From contig NZ_CP114778.1 in NCBI RefSeq assembly GCF_027359395.1, positions 186,001 through 250,000 on the forward strand: 64,000 nucleotides of DNA, in the 5' to 3' direction. Position 1 is the stretch's first letter, and the number at the start of each line of letters is the position of its first letter. Below the pieces are notes generated by a model. It saw only the letters and a program-made list of their open reading frames with translations. It was not told the DNA's origin and searched no databases. This document shows positions 8,924 to 18,603 of the stretch, piece after piece. A program made the position numbers and the translations under genes. This stretch comes from Prochlorococcus marinus str. MIT 1013. Its GTDB lineage: Bacteria > Cyanobacteriota > Cyanobacteriia > PCC-6307 > Cyanobiaceae.

Positions 8924-9577
8924 ATGAATATCGGAATTATTGTTTTTCCTGGATCGAATTGCGACAGGGACGTCAGGTGGGCTACTGAAGGATGCCTGGG
9001 AATTCCTACAAGTTTTCTATGGCATGAAACTACTGATTTAAATGGTTATGACGCAATTGTCATTCCAGGGGGGTTTAGTTATGGAGATTATTTACGTTGT
9101 GGAGCAATAGCAAGATTCGCACCTGTTTTAAATTCTTTAATCTCTTTTGTTGATAAAGGTGGAAAAGTTATTGGTATTTGTAATGGGTTTCAAATACTAA
9201 CTGAACTTGGTCTCTTGCACGGAGCTTTGACAAGAAATAAGAATCTAAATTTTATTTGTGATAGAGCAAATTTATCTATTGAAAGTACAAAATCATCTTG
9301 GATGAAAAATTATAAAAAACATGATTCTATTTCACTACCTATCGCTCATGGAGAAGGGAGATATCAATGTAGCAATGACGTCTTGAAAAAATTGCAGGAT
9401 GATGATTCGATTGCTCTAAGATACGCTCATAACCCAAATGGATCAATCAATGATATTGCTGGAATTACAAATAAAAAAGGAAATGTTTTGGGGATGATGC
9501 CACATCCTGAAAGAGCTTGTGATGATGCTTTAGGTAATATTGATGGCAAGTCAATTCTTAGTACACTTCTTTCTTGA
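8924..9577 (+). CDS. purQ: Phosphoribosylformylglycinamidine synthase, glutaminase subunit PurQ
   Basis: A class I glutamine amidotransferase that supplies ammonia to PurL in the fourth step of purine synthesis. The 217-residue sequence shows [11 protein letters not shown] at the N-terminus, the oxyanion [16 protein letters not shown], the nucleophile elbow GICNGFQIL with the catalytic Cys, and the C-terminal HPERA with the catalytic His-x-Glu. It follows purS by 4 bp and ends at a strong hairpin terminator shared with the convergent aldolase gene. Confidence 0.97.
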   Translation: MNIGIIVFPGSNCDRDVRWATEGCLGIPTSFLWHETTDLNGYDAIVIPGGFSYGDYLRCGAIARFAPVLNSLISFVDKGGKVIGICNGFQILTELGLLHGALTRNKNLNFICDRANLSIESTKSSWMKNYKKHDSISLPIAHGEGRYQCSNDVLKKLQDDDSIALRYAHNPNGSINDIAGITNKKGNVLGMMPHPERACDDALGNIDGKSILSTLLS

Positions 9578-9597
9578 ATTTATAAATCAAGGCATTA

Positions 9598-9634
9598 AAA
9601 AAGCTGCTATCAAAAGGAGAGATAGCAGCTTTTT
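9598..9634. terminator. Bidirectional intrinsic terminator between purQ and fba
   Basis: A 14-bp stem, AAAAAGCTGCTATC (9598-9611) paired with GATAGCAGCTTTTT (9621-9634), with a 9-nt loop. The A-run on the left and T-run on the right give a U-tail in both directions, which suits the convergent purQ and aldolase genes. Confidence 0.9.
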
Positions 9635-9649
9635 GTTAGCTTTTTTAGC

Positions 9650-10717
9650 TTAGTACTTGTATCCAGCTACAAATAATTGTTCATCAGAAGAAGGCTGAGA
9701 ACCAGCAACATACAATCCTTTTGATGCCTCAGAGTTTGCTTGAGCTCTAGCTATGAGTGCTTTTTGTCCATCAGACGTGTTCGAGCCTTTCCATGCTTTT
9801 AGACATGAATGTTGTAAAGCACGACCATATGAGAATGAAACATTCCACTTAGCCTTTCTGTCGATCTTATTCATCAGATTTAAATAAACTGATGCAGCTT
9901 CCTCGCTCAAGCCACCTGAAAGGAAAGTAATACCAGGGACACTTGCAGGTACACAGCGTTCCATTGTACGGATTGTCATTTCAGCTACTTGCTGAGGATC
10001 AGCTTTCGTTGAGCTGTCAGCACCTTGAACCGTCATTGATGGCTTTAGAAGAGTTCCCTCTAAAAGTACTCCGTTTACCTGGCAAGCTAAGTAAACTTCT
10101 TTAATTACTTCTTCTTGAACTGCTGCTGTCTTTTCAATTGAATGAGAACCATCCATTAAGATTTCAGGTTCAATAATTGGAACCAAGCCAGATTCTTGTA
10201 CTGATCTAGCGTATCTTGCTAAACCCCAAGCATTTTCTCTAATAGAAAGTTTAGAAGGACAACCATCGTCTGTTATTTGAAGCACTGCTCTCCATTTAGC
10301 AAATCTTGCACCTTGCTCGTAATAATCAGCAGCTCTTTCAACAAGACCGTCTAAACCTGAACAAAAAGTTTCTACATCGTGTCCACCAGCTAATGGTCTT
10401 AGACCTTTATCAACCTTGATTCCTGGAATTATTCCTAGCTTCTCAAGCTTTTTAACCATTGGCTCACCATCTGGATGGTTCTGGAAAAGAGTTTCTTCAA
10501 AAAGAATCGCTCCGCTTATAAAGTTTCCAAGACCTTCTGTGGTGAAAAGCATACCTCTATATGCTTTTCTGTTGTCCTCAGTGTTCTCAACACCTATTGA
10601 AGCAAGCCTTTTACCTACTGTTTTAGTTGATTCATCAACAGCAAGAATCCCTTTGCCTGGCTGGGCTATGGCACTTGCTGTTTTCTTTAGTTCTTCTGCG
10701 TAGTACGAGAGTGCCAT
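9650..10717 (-). CDS. fba: Class I fructose-bisphosphate aldolase
   Basis: Cleaves or forms fructose-1,6-bisphosphate and sedoheptulose-type bisphosphates in glycolysis and the Calvin cycle. The 355-residue sequence is the eukaryote-like class I type: GILAVDESTKTVGKRL at residues 24-39, IKVDKG in the middle, ARFAKWRAVLQI with an active-site Lys, and LLEGTLLKPSMTV with the Schiff-base Lys. It ends in a Tyr (GYKY), as is usual for this class. It appears to be a single-gene unit ending at the shared terminator. Confidence 0.96.
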   Translation of the reverse strand: MALSYYAEELKKTASAIAQPGKGILAVDESTKTVGKRLASIGVENTEDNRKAYRGMLFTTEGLGNFISGAILFEETLFQNHPDGEPMVKKLEKLGIIPGIKVDKGLRPLAGGHDVETFCSGLDGLVERAADYYEQGARFAKWRAVLQITDDGCPSKLSIRENAWGLARYARSVQESGLVPIIEPEILMDGSHSIEKTAAVQEEVIKEVYLACQVNGVLLEGTLLKPSMTVQGADSSTKADPQQVAEMTIRTMERCVPASVPGITFLSGGLSEEAASVYLNLMNKIDRKAKWNVSFSYGRALQHSCLKAWKGSNTSDGQKALIARAQANSEASKGLYVAGSQPSSDEQLFVAGYKY

Positions 10718-10815
10718 TTATGCAACAAAAATTTCCTTAAGATTATTCCATATCAAAGGCCCTTTTTGTGGCTTATTACACCTAAAAAAAATTTTTTTTT
10801 ATTTAGTGTATATCT

Positions 10816-11916
10816 CTAATTGATTTCAAGCTTCATTCCAATCGAGTTTGATTCTTTAATCTTGTCACAAACAATTTGGCTTGCTAATCCCTCAGCCAAG
10901 CCTGGAATAACTGGTGTACCGTCTTTTATGCTTTGAACCCACCAGTTTTGTATTCTTGCTACTGGGGCAATTCGTCCATCTGTCCAAATTTTTGAAAAAG
11001 AAAGATCTGAATCTGGTTGAATACTTTTAAGAACTTCTTCCTTAGTTGAGAACCACAGCCCAAATCCGTGCACATAATCGTTCTGATTGTCACTGCTAAG
11101 AATAAGAGTTCCATTGCTTCCATAAATTTCTAGACTAAAACCCCTGCTTTGTTTTGTTACGGCAGAGAGATTTACTTGGACTGGAATCAAATTGTTACTA
11201 ATGCTTTTAATTTGTAGTTGAGAAATGCTTACATCTTCACTTGTCACTTTTTTAGTGGTTTTTGATTGGGTACAATATCTTTGTTTGATTGAAGTCGAAT
11301 TTATTGCGCTTAATGAATGAGTTGGGCCAATGAGCCAATGAATCATGTCAAAAGCATGGGTACCTAACGCGCCCAATACCCCTCCACCAGAATCTTCGTC
11401 TGAATACCAATTCCATGGTCTATCTGGATTAGCTCTGCTGCTCATTAGCCAATCTAGTTTCACAAAATAAGGTTCATCTAGTTTCTTCTCGTTAATTATT
11501 CGCTTTGCTTGCATGAACAGAGGAACCGCTCGATATTCGTAATCGACAGCTATTTTTAAATTTCTTTTTAGGGCATTTCTTTGCAGTTCTTTTACTTCTT
11601 CAGAGTTTAAGCAAGTTGGCTTTTCTAGTAAAAGATGTTTTCCTCCTTTAATTGCCTCTAGTGCAAGCTCGTATCTGGGTGCTGGCGGAGTAGCTATGAT
11701 TATTCCATCTACTTTGGAATCATTTACTAAATCCTCCCAGGTCTCGTAGGCACGAAGATTGTGCTTATTGCAGACTTCTTTAAGCCTTTCTGGCCGAGGA
11801 TGCCACAATCCCACAAGCTCAATATTCTTATTAGATAATGATGCAGGGATATGAACACTTTCACCGAAACCTAGTCCTGCAATTGCTATGCGGATCGGAT
11901 GATCTGTATTGATCAT
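10816..11916 (-). CDS. Gfo/Idh/MocA-family NAD(P)-dependent oxidoreductase
   Basis: A 366-residue oxidoreductase with an N-terminal Rossmann fold (IAIAGLGFGESVHIPA, residues 9-24) and the family signature LLLEKPTCLN, whose Lys is the usual catalytic residue, followed by YEYRAVPLF and the C-terminal beta-sheet domain containing GGGVLGALGTHAFDMIHWL (conserved His). Members oxidise sugars, inositols or reduce biliverdin; the substrate here is not evident. The gene is flanked by the aldolase downstream (98 bp) and a small exported protein upstream (21 bp). Confidence 0.9.
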   Translation of the reverse strand: MINTDHPIRIAIAGLGFGESVHIPASLSNKNIELVGLWHPRPERLKEVCNKHNLRAYETWEDLVNDSKVDGIIIATPPAPRYELALEAIKGGKHLLLEKPTCLNSEEVKELQRNALKRNLKIAVDYEYRAVPLFMQAKRIINEKKLDEPYFVKLDWLMSSRANPDRPWNWYSDEDSGGGVLGALGTHAFDMIHWLIGPTHSLSAINSTSIKQRYCTQSKTTKKVTSEDVSISQLQIKSISNNLIPVQVNLSAVTKQSRGFSLEIYGSNGTLILSSDNQNDYVHGFGLWFSTKEEVLKSIQPDSDLSFSKIWTDGRIAPVARIQNWWVQSIKDGTPVIPGLAEGLASQIVCDKIKESNSIGMKLEIN

Positions 11917-11937
11917 TCTTTTAAATAATTGATGAGC

Positions 11938-12342
11938 TTAAACATTTTCGCAGCTATCTGAAATTACATCATCTAATAGTTTATCCCCATTAGGCTCTTC
12001 CCATTTCGCGGATAAATTCTTTTTACCATTAACTGAAATATCCTTGAATTTATTAGTCATGCAATTGATTTTCATTATATAAATATTCTCTTCAATTTTC
12101 CTTGATTCATTAGTATCGATTTTCAAGTATTTTGTGGTTACTTCTATTATTCCTTTCCCTTTAATATCTATACTATCTATATCTAAATATTGAATTCCGG
12201 CTTGAGTTTTACTAACTTCAACCCAATTAATATTGGCTGCATATAATAAATTTGTCCTATTGAATAAAATTATTAATAAAAGGACTAAGATGTTTAATAG
12301 ATAATCAAGTTTATTTTTTATCTTTGGATTTGTTTTATGCAT
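11938..12342 (-). CDS. Small exported or membrane-anchored hypothetical protein
   Basis: A 134-residue protein with a basic N-terminus and a hydrophobic stretch ([14 protein letters not shown], about residues 14-27), a signal peptide or anchor, followed by a beta-rich domain starting [22 protein letters not shown]. That pattern resembles the short periplasmic surface-adhesin-E-like domain, in which a Trp-Val and a Tyr-Asp-x-x-Ser-Ile motif begin the fold; I give this as a weak likeness. Two cysteines near the C-terminal half could form a disulfide. It overlaps the end of accD by 8 bp. Confidence 0.65.
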   Translation of the reverse strand: MHKTNPKIKNKLDYLLNILVLLLIILFNRTNLLYAANINWVEVSKTQAGIQYLDIDSIDIKGKGIIEVTTKYLKIDTNESRKIEENIYIMKINCMTNKFKDISVNGKKNLSAKWEEPNGDKLLDDVISDSCENV

Positions 12343-13219
12343 TAGTTTTTAACTTTAGTTCTTGTGTCTTATGTAATCGAAGTATCTTTGCCAAAGTTTC
12401 TTTAAGTTCTGTTCTAGGGACAATGGTATCTACGAAACCATGGTCTTGAAGATATTCTGCTGTTTGGAAATTATCAGGGAGTTTTTCTCTCAATGTTTGT
12501 TCAATGACTCTTCTCCCTGCAAATCCAATAAGTGCTTTGGGCTCTGCAAGTATTAAATCTCCAAGCATGGCAAAACTAGCAGTAACTCCTCCAGTGGTGG
12601 GATGTGTAAGTAAAGGCATATAGAGCAACTGTGCGTCTCTATGTCGTTCAAGCGCCCCTGAAATTTTTGCCATTTGCATCAGGCTTAACATCCCTTCTTG
12701 CATTCGAGCACCACCCGATGCGCAAACAATTAACAATGGCAATTTTTCTTTGGTTGAGTGTTCGATAAGCCTTGTGATCTTCTCTCCTACCACAGATCCC
12801 ATTGAGCCACCCATGAATCTGAAATCCATTACGGCTAATGCCATAGGAATAGAATTAACTTTGCATGTACCTGTTATTACACCATCTTTAAGACCAGTGC
12901 TAGCTTGACTTTCTCTGAGCCTATCTGCGTAAGCTCGTCGATCTTTAAAACCTAGTGGGTCAACTGGAGTTAAATGATTATTTATTGATTTGAATGTATT
13001 TGGATCAGTAATTAGTCTTATTCTCTCTTTACTATCTATTCGATTGTGATGCCCACAATTATTACAAACACTGCAATTATCTATTAAATCTTTTCTATAA
13101 ACTACTTGTCCACATTCTGGACATTTTTCCCATAGTCCATCACTTTCTTCAGATTCCTGAGTGACTTTGCCAACAAATTGGCCTTTCCTTCTATCAGCAA
13201 ACCAGTCGAATAATGACAC
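12335..13219 (-). CDS. accD: Acetyl-CoA carboxylase carboxyltransferase subunit beta
   Basis: The beta subunit transfers the carboxyl group from carboxybiotin to acetyl-CoA together with AccA, giving malonyl-CoA for fatty acid synthesis. The 294-residue protein has the N-terminal zinc finger ([10 protein letters not shown] at about 33-42 and [10 protein letters not shown] further on) and the carboxyltransferase core with [10 protein letters not shown]-like, [19 protein letters not shown] and [14 protein letters not shown] motifs. No other acc gene is nearby. The downstream small exported protein overlaps it by 8 bp. Confidence 0.97.
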   Translation of the reverse strand: MSLFDWFADRRKGQFVGKVTQESEESDGLWEKCPECGQVVYRKDLIDNCSVCNNCGHHNRIDSKERIRLITDPNTFKSINNHLTPVDPLGFKDRRAYADRLRESQASTGLKDGVITGTCKVNSIPMALAVMDFRFMGGSMGSVVGEKITRLIEHSTKEKLPLLIVCASGGARMQEGMLSLMQMAKISGALERHRDAQLLYMPLLTHPTTGGVTASFAMLGDLILAEPKALIGFAGRRVIEQTLREKLPDNFQTAEYLQDHGFVDTIVPRTELKETLAKILRLHKTQELKLKTNA

Positions 13220-13279
13220 TTCTATTTTGTGATTGAATTTAATTTAATACCTTGTGACCCGTAAAAGGGATTAGAAAGT

Positions 13280-13759
13280 TTAAATCTTATCTATAATCCA
13301 TGAACAGAATATCCCAATTGATAGAAATGGCGCAAATGGATACTGTTGAAATGGCTTGATTCGTTTAGTAATTTTTCCATGTAAACTATATATAGCTGAT
13401 AATAAAAATGAAATGCATAATGATAAAAAGCTCAATTCAATACCAATCCATATTGTACTAATAGAAGAGAGTTTTATGTCACCCATACCTAATGAATTTA
13501 CTCCAAAAATTTTATAACTTACATAACTTATTGAATACATTACTATAAAGATAATAATCATTGAAAAAGAATTATTTATAATTAAATCTTTAACAGCTAT
13601 TTTTTCATTTGATAAGCCCTTACATATTAAGTAAACAATACCCAATATAGATAATAGTATTAATTTATTTTCAGCTATTATCATTGTATTTATATCTTCA
13701 ATACAGATAGAAAATAACATGTATAAAAGTATAAAAGTAAAGGATATGATAATCACCAT
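13280..13759 (-). CDS. Minimal type IV prepilin peptidase (A24 family, catalytic domain only)
   Basis: A 159-residue integral membrane protein with about five hydrophobic segments. It carries the two aspartate motifs of A24 aspartyl peptidases: Asp22 in CIEDINTMIIAE, corresponding to the usual D-x6-P block but with Ala for Pro, and Asp94 in LGMGDIKL, the GxGD site. The N-terminal methylase/cytoplasmic domain of full PilD is missing, as in TadV/CpaA-type enzymes. It would cleave type IV pilin-like leaders, relevant to competence pili. No other pilus gene is in the window. It is 60 bp from accD and 58 bp from prk. Confidence 0.75.
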   Translation of the reverse strand: MVIIISFTFILLYMLFSICIEDINTMIIAENKLILLSILGIVYLICKGLSNEKIAVKDLIINNSFSMIIIFIVMYSISYVSYKIFGVNSLGMGDIKLSSISTIWIGIELSFLSLCISFLLSAIYSLHGKITKRIKPFQQYPFAPFLSIGIFCSWIIDKI

Positions 13760-13817
13760 TATTTATTAACTTTATTTATTAAAAATAGATATTATTAGCT
13801 TGAATTGATTGACTTTG

Positions 13818-14720
13818 TTATCCTGCTGCTTTTTTCTCTTCTATCATCTTATGAATAATAGGTGTAAGAATAAGTTCCATTGCAAACCCCATTTTTCCAC
13901 CGTTGACAACAATACTTGTCGGACTTGACATAAATGAATCGTGTATCATTCCTAATAAATATTGGAAGTCAATTCCCCATTTTTCTCTTGAACCTTTTCT
14001 GAAATGAATAATTACAAAGCTTTCGTCAGGTGTTGGAATATTCCTGCAAATAAATGGGTTTGACGTATCAATTGTCGGTACTCTCTGGAAATTAATATCT
14101 GTTCGGCTAAATTGAGGACATATGTGATTGATATAATCAGGCATTCTTCTCAAAATTGTATCGACGATTGTTTCGGCTGAATATCCTCGTTCTGCGTTAT
14201 CTCGATGTATTTTTTGAATCCATTCGAGATTGGTAATTGGTACTACACCAACAAGTAAATCAGCGAATGAAGCCACATCATAATCTTTTCCTACTACTCC
14301 ACCGTGTAGTCCTTCATAAAACAAAAGGTCGGTTCCTGTTGGAATATCTTCCCAGGGAGTGAATTGACCTGGATCTAATTTTGTTCCTAAACGTGTGTTA
14401 TGTTCCTCTGCTTCTTCTGGGCTATGTAAATAATATCTTTTTTGACCTCCACCAGTTTTTCCATATTGACTAAACAGGTCTTCTAATTTGTCGAATAAAT
14501 TTGCCTCTGGCCCAAAATGAGAAAAATTTTCACCTCTTGAAAGTGCCTCAGACATTGCCTTTTTCATCGGCATTCTCTCAAAACGGTGATAACTATCTCC
14601 TTCAACAACTGCAGGGATAATCTTTTCACGAGCAAATATATGCTCAAATGCTCTTTTAACGGTGCTTGTTCCTGCTCCGGATGAACCAGTTACAGCTACT
14701 ACTGGGTGAAGCTTTGACAT
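13818..14720 (-). CDS. prk: Phosphoribulokinase, proteobacterial type
   Basis: Phosphorylates ribulose-5-phosphate to the Rubisco substrate RuBP. The 300-residue length and sequence (VAVTGSSGAGTSTVKRAF P-loop at residues 8-25, GDSYHRFERMPMKKAM, FYEGLHGGV, and the RRMPDYINHICPQF stretch) match the shorter octameric proteobacterial class rather than the plant/beta-cyanobacterial enzyme. The two regulatory N-terminal cysteines of the plant type are not present, so thioredoxin/CP12 control of the plant kind is not expected. This fits an alpha-cyanobacterium. Confidence 0.95.
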   Translation of the reverse strand: MSKLHPVVAVTGSSGAGTSTVKRAFEHIFAREKIIPAVVEGDSYHRFERMPMKKAMSEALSRGENFSHFGPEANLFDKLEDLFSQYGKTGGGQKRYYLHSPEEAEEHNTRLGTKLDPGQFTPWEDIPTGTDLLFYEGLHGGVVGKDYDVASFADLLVGVVPITNLEWIQKIHRDNAERGYSAETIVDTILRRMPDYINHICPQFSRTDINFQRVPTIDTSNPFICRNIPTPDESFVIIHFRKGSREKWGIDFQYLLGMIHDSFMSSPTSIVVNGGKMGFAMELILTPIIHKMIEEKKAAG

Positions 14721-14807
14721 CGACGCTTATGTATTGACTTTCATTTTTACAGGTCGACTGACCCTCAAAGGGAAACTATTCAAAGAGTTTTTTAATTTGT
14801 GAACTAA

Positions 14808-15887
14808 TTATTTTAATTTTTCTGCCAATAGTTCACCCATTTGAGAGCAACCAACCTGTTTAGTTGTCTGATTGCTCATTAAGTCAGAAGTTCTATAACC
14901 CTCAGTTAGGATATCGTTAATTGCATTTTCTAAAAAAGTTGCTGCTTGTTTTTCATTAAAGGCAATTTTTAACATCATTGCAGCAGATAAAAGCATTGCT
15001 ATTGGATTAGCTATATCTTTTCCTGCTATGTCAGGAGCTGAACCATGAACAGGTTCAAAGACACCTGGCCCATTAGTGGTTAATGAAGCAGAAGGAAGCA
15101 TGCCAATTGAGCCTGTAAGCATGGCGGCAATGTCGCTAAGAATATCTCCAAATAAATTACCTGTAAGAATCACATCAAATTGGCTTGGATTTCTAACAAG
15201 TTGCATTGCTGCGTTATCTACATATTGATGCGTAAGTTCTATATCTTTGTATTTGCTAGAAACCAATATTGTCTCCTCTCTCCATAGTTGACTTACATCT
15301 AAAACATTAGCCTTGTCGACTGAGCAAACTTTTTGATTTCTTTGTTTGGCTAATTTAAAAGCAATTTCTGCTATTCGTTTAACTTCCTCGGTGGTGTATG
15401 TCATCGTATTAAATGCCCTTTCTCCCCTTTCTGTTTTTATCCTCCCTTTAGGTTCTCCAAAGTAAATACCGCTAGTAAGTTCTCTAACTACTACTAAATC
15501 AACTTCTTTAACAAAGTCTTCTTTTAAGCTACTTGCGTTTGTTAAGGATGGAATTATTTTTACTGGCCTTATATTTGCGAAAAGATCCAAAGAAGATCTG
15601 AGATTGAGTAGACCTGTTTCAGGTCTTTTCTCTCTAGGTAGTTCGTCATACTTTGGGTCTCCTATTGCCGCTAACAAAACACCATCAGAGTTCTTACATT
15701 CTTGAAGAGTTCTATCTGGTAAGGGGATACCATCTGAATCTATAGCTGATCCGCCAAAAGGCATTTCTTTAAATTTGATTTCAAAGCCAAATTTCTTTGA
15801 GATGAGGTCAAGGATTTTATGAGTGACGTTTGTTATCTCTGGACCAATTCCATCTCCTGGCAATAATGTTATTTTGTAAGACTTCAT
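14808..15887 (-). CDS. leuB: 3-isopropylmalate dehydrogenase
   Basis: Oxidatively decarboxylates 3-isopropylmalate to ketoisocaproate in leucine synthesis. The 359-residue protein has LLPGDGIGPEI at residues 8-18, RPETGLLNLR (substrate-binding arginines), VVRELTSGIYFGEPKGR, the metal-binding TGNLFGDILSDIAAMLTGS and the NAD-site GVFEPVHGSAPDIAGKDIAN. It starts 26 bp downstream of lpxD on the same strand and probably belongs to the proB-lpxD-leuB transcript. Confidence 0.97.
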   Translation of the reverse strand: MKSYKITLLPGDGIGPEITNVTHKILDLISKKFGFEIKFKEMPFGGSAIDSDGIPLPDRTLQECKNSDGVLLAAIGDPKYDELPREKRPETGLLNLRSSLDLFANIRPVKIIPSLTNASSLKEDFVKEVDLVVVRELTSGIYFGEPKGRIKTERGERAFNTMTYTTEEVKRIAEIAFKLAKQRNQKVCSVDKANVLDVSQLWREETILVSSKYKDIELTHQYVDNAAMQLVRNPSQFDVILTGNLFGDILSDIAAMLTGSIGMLPSASLTTNGPGVFEPVHGSAPDIAGKDIANPIAMLLSAAMMLKIAFNEKQAATFLENAINDILTEGYRTSDLMSNQTTKQVGCSQMGELLAEKLK

Positions 15888-15913
15888 TTGTTGTTATTAA
15901 TTAAGGGAAAAAC

Positions 15914-16966
15914 TTACCTGGAGTTTCTGCGATCTAATTGACGAATGGCTTTTGCTATCTCAGGTAGTTTTTTGAAATTAGCAGAGCATCTCAACCATAG
16001 TTTATTGGGAATAGCAGGGAAGCCGCTAACTACCTTTCCTGCCTCAATATTTGTTACGATTCCTGTTTTGGAACTGGCTATCACTCTATCGCCAATTTTG
16101 ACTCTATTACTTACACCAACTTGTCCAGCAAGAATAACTCCATCTCCAATCTGTGCTCCGCCAGCAATACCAACTTGAGCAGCCATAGCACAACCTTTAC
16201 CGGTAGTTACTCCGTGACCAATTTGAACTAGGTTATCAATTTTTGTATCTTCACCAATTATTGTCTCTCCGACTGAAGGCCTGTCAATGGTAGATCCACT
16301 ACCTACTTCTACTTTGTTTTTTAATATAACTATTCCAACTTGAGGCATTTTCTTCCATCCATGTGATGTGGGCACGAATCCAAAACCTTCACCACCAATA
16401 ACGGCATTAGCATTAATTACACATTCGTCCCCAAGTGTAGATCCAGAATGAATAACACTATTTGCGTGAAGTATATTTTTGGCACCAATACATACATTTT
16501 TATAGACAACAACGCCTGCATGAACAATAGTTCCAGCCCCAATTTCTGTATTATCTCCAATATATGCATTGGCTCCAATTGAAACGCCAGGACTAATTTT
16601 TACATTCTTTCCAATAACCGCACTTTTATGTATACCTTCAATTTCTATATTAGAAGGATAAAGAAACTCCAATGTTTCAGCAAAAGCAATCTTGGGCTCT
16701 TTAAGTAGTATCCAATCAACTGAAATCTTCTTTGCCATTTCAACAATATAATTATCATTTGCTGGCAATAATAGAGCAGATGCTTTTGAAATTTTGATGA
16801 GATTCCTAAGATCTAATGGACTATTATTGTCAAGAAAACTTATCTCATTTTCCTTGGCTTTGTCTAAAGAAGCTGCAGTTAAAATAACTGGATTGTTTTT
16901 TATCTTAAAGTCAACTACGCCAGATTGACCTTGCTTCAGATTTTCGACAATTTCATTGAATTGCAT
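15914..16966 (-). CDS. lpxD: UDP-3-O-acylglucosamine N-acyltransferase
   Basis: Transfers the second acyl chain in lipid A synthesis at the inner face of the cytoplasmic membrane. The 350-residue protein has an N-terminal uridine-binding domain (about 1-105) and a long left-handed beta-helix of hexapeptide repeats ([20 protein letters not shown], then [19 protein letters not shown]), with the catalytic His in [10 protein letters not shown]. The C-terminal RxLxRR-like helix ([10 protein letters not shown]) closes it. It shows that the outer-membrane lipid A route is at least partly present. Operon with proB (45 bp). Confidence 0.95.
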   Translation of the reverse strand: MQFNEIVENLKQGQSGVVDFKIKNNPVILTAASLDKAKENEISFLDNNSPLDLRNLIKISKASALLLPANDNYIVEMAKKISVDWILLKEPKIAFAETLEFLYPSNIEIEGIHKSAVIGKNVKISPGVSIGANAYIGDNTEIGAGTIVHAGVVVYKNVCIGAKNILHANSVIHSGSTLGDECVINANAVIGGEGFGFVPTSHGWKKMPQVGIVILKNKVEVGSGSTIDRPSVGETIIGEDTKIDNLVQIGHGVTTGKGCAMAAQVGIAGGAQIGDGVILAGQVGVSNRVKIGDRVIASSKTGIVTNIEAGKVVSGFPAIPNKLWLRCSANFKKLPEIAKAIRQLDRRNSR

Positions 16967-17011
16967 AATTTGATTTGATTGGGAAAGTGAAAATTACTAT
17001 TTTTATCTGAG

Positions 17012-18094
17012 TTATTCACTTGTTAGAACCAGAACATCTCTGTGAATAACTAGGGGAGATCCTGTTGTGTCGGATCTTGAATTAATTCCTATCTTTATAG
17101 CATCACTACTCATAGAGCAAATTCCTTTAGCAATTTCTTCTCCATCAGTATTCATAACTTTTACAGGTTGATTAGCAATAAAACTCCCACTCACTTTTTT
17201 CACGCCAACTAACAAAAGGGAAGCGCCTTTATTTTTGATAGCTTCACTAGCACCATCATCTAACTGTATTTCTCCAACTGGTTTAATTGCATGTGCTAAC
17301 CAACTTTTTCTATTCCCGATAGGGTTTGGATGTGGGTGGAAAACAGTTCCTATTTTTTTTCCATCAAGTAATTCGCCTAATGTTTTAGGAGATCTGCCAT
17401 CTGCTAATTGCACTTTTATTCCGCTTTCAGTAGCTATCTTTGCAGCAGTTAATTTGGTTTTTATTCCTCCAGTCCCCCAGGAAGTTTGCTCATTTGCTAG
17501 TTCTAAATTATTTAATTCCTTTGAATTATTGATATCTCTGATTGGCTTGGCTTTGCTGTCGGTTTTTGGATTAGAAGAGTACAGATGGTCAATATCAGTT
17601 AACAATATTAATTGATCAGCAGATATTGCTGTTGCAACTAATGCAGATAAAGTATCATTATCGCCATATTTTAGCTCTTCATTTGAGGTTATATCATTTT
17701 CATTTACTATTGGTATAACATCCCATTCAATTAATCTTTTTAATGTCTGCGAAGCAGATTTATAACTATTTCTTGAGCCCAATTCTGACCTAGTTAATAA
17801 TATTTGTGCAACTTTATATCCAAAACTGCTCATGGCCTTTTCATACAAAGCCATTAAATGAAGTTGGCCTATTGCAGCAGAAGCTTGAAGAGAGATTATT
17901 TCTTTAGGCCTTGTTTTGAAGCTCATTTTATGACATCCAAGTCCTACAGCACCACTAGATACCAGTATAACTTTATCGCCATTTCTTTGAGCTGTTGATA
18001 TGTATGAACAATAATTATTAATGATATCAAAGGTTGTATATTTATCGTTTCCTCTTAAAAGGCTTGTACCAATCTTGATTACCCAGGTTGTCAT
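17012..18094 (-). CDS. proB: Glutamate 5-kinase
   Basis: Phosphorylates glutamate in the first step of proline synthesis. The 360-residue protein has the amino-acid-kinase domain ([12 protein letters not shown] at 4-15, [11 protein letters not shown]-like loop, [25 protein letters not shown]-type motif here as [12 protein letters not shown] and [15 protein letters not shown]) and a C-terminal PUA domain from about residue 270. The ATG overlaps the stop of the upstream YqeG-like phosphatase (ATGA), so the two are translationally coupled. Confidence 0.96.
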   Translation of the reverse strand: MTTWVIKIGTSLLRGNDKYTTFDIINNYCSYISTAQRNGDKVILVSSGAVGLGCHKMSFKTRPKEIISLQASAAIGQLHLMALYEKAMSSFGYKVAQILLTRSELGSRNSYKSASQTLKRLIEWDVIPIVNENDITSNEELKYGDNDTLSALVATAISADQLILLTDIDHLYSSNPKTDSKAKPIRDINNSKELNNLELANEQTSWGTGGIKTKLTAAKIATESGIKVQLADGRSPKTLGELLDGKKIGTVFHPHPNPIGNRKSWLAHAIKPVGEIQLDDGASEAIKNKGASLLLVGVKKVSGSFIANQPVKVMNTDGEEIAKGICSMSSDAIKIGINSRSDTTGSPLVIHRDVLVLTSE

Positions 18095-18603
18095 AATAAG
18101 TCTCCAGTTATAATTTTTGCTAGGTATCTTTCTATGGATTGAAAATTATTTTTTTCAATTTTGTTTCCATAATAATCTACTGAATCTACCAATATTGTAT
18201 ACATTCCTAATCTATTGCCTACAAGAATATCTGTAAAAACTCTATCTCCAACGATTGCTACTTCATTTGATGAATATGGAATTTTATCTAGGATCTTCTT
18301 TAACTTTTTTTTACTTGGTTTACTACCAGAGTATGTAAATGCTAAATCTAATTCATCAGCAATTAATTTTATTCTATTTTTAGATGGATTGTTGCTAAAT
18401 AAGTAAGTATAAAAGTATTTTTTTGAATTTTCAATCCAATCTTTAATATCAGTTGATAATACTGGCTTGTTCCCAGAGATTAATGTTCCATCTACATCAA
18501 GTATTAATGCTTTAATATTTTTCGATAATAAATCATCTATCGAAATCTTTGAGATTTTATCGTTTACCTTCCAATGTGGAATAAGTAATTCTTTTATGTT
18601 TAT
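18091..18603 (-). CDS. YqeG-family HAD-IIIA phosphatase with non-canonical start
   Basis: An open frame of 170 residues with all four HAD motifs: [13 protein letters not shown] (nucleophile Asp), [10 protein letters not shown], the Lys of GSKPSKKKL, and [19 protein letters not shown]. Together with [10 protein letters not shown] at the N-terminus this matches the YqeG subfamily. There is no ATG, GTG or TTG in frame before the catalytic motif. I place the start at ATA 18603, eight bases after an AGAGG ribosome-binding sequence and overlapping the stop of the upstream gene as ATAA. The 3' end overlaps proB. Physiological substrate unknown; plastid relatives act on phosphatidylglycerophosphate. 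Confidence 0.82.
   Translation of the reverse strand: MNIKELLIPHWKVNDKISKISIDDLLSKNIKALILDVDGTLISGNKPVLSTDIKDWIENSKKYFYTYLFSNNPSKNRIKLIADELDLAFTYSGSKPSKKKLKKILDKIPYSSNEVAIVGDRVFTDILVGNRLGMYTILVDSVDYYGNKIEKNNFQSIERYLAKIITGDLL

Noticed and set aside
17235-17615. 126-codon frame antisense to proB
   Set aside because: proB is complete and unambiguous here, and the antisense frame has no family likeness.
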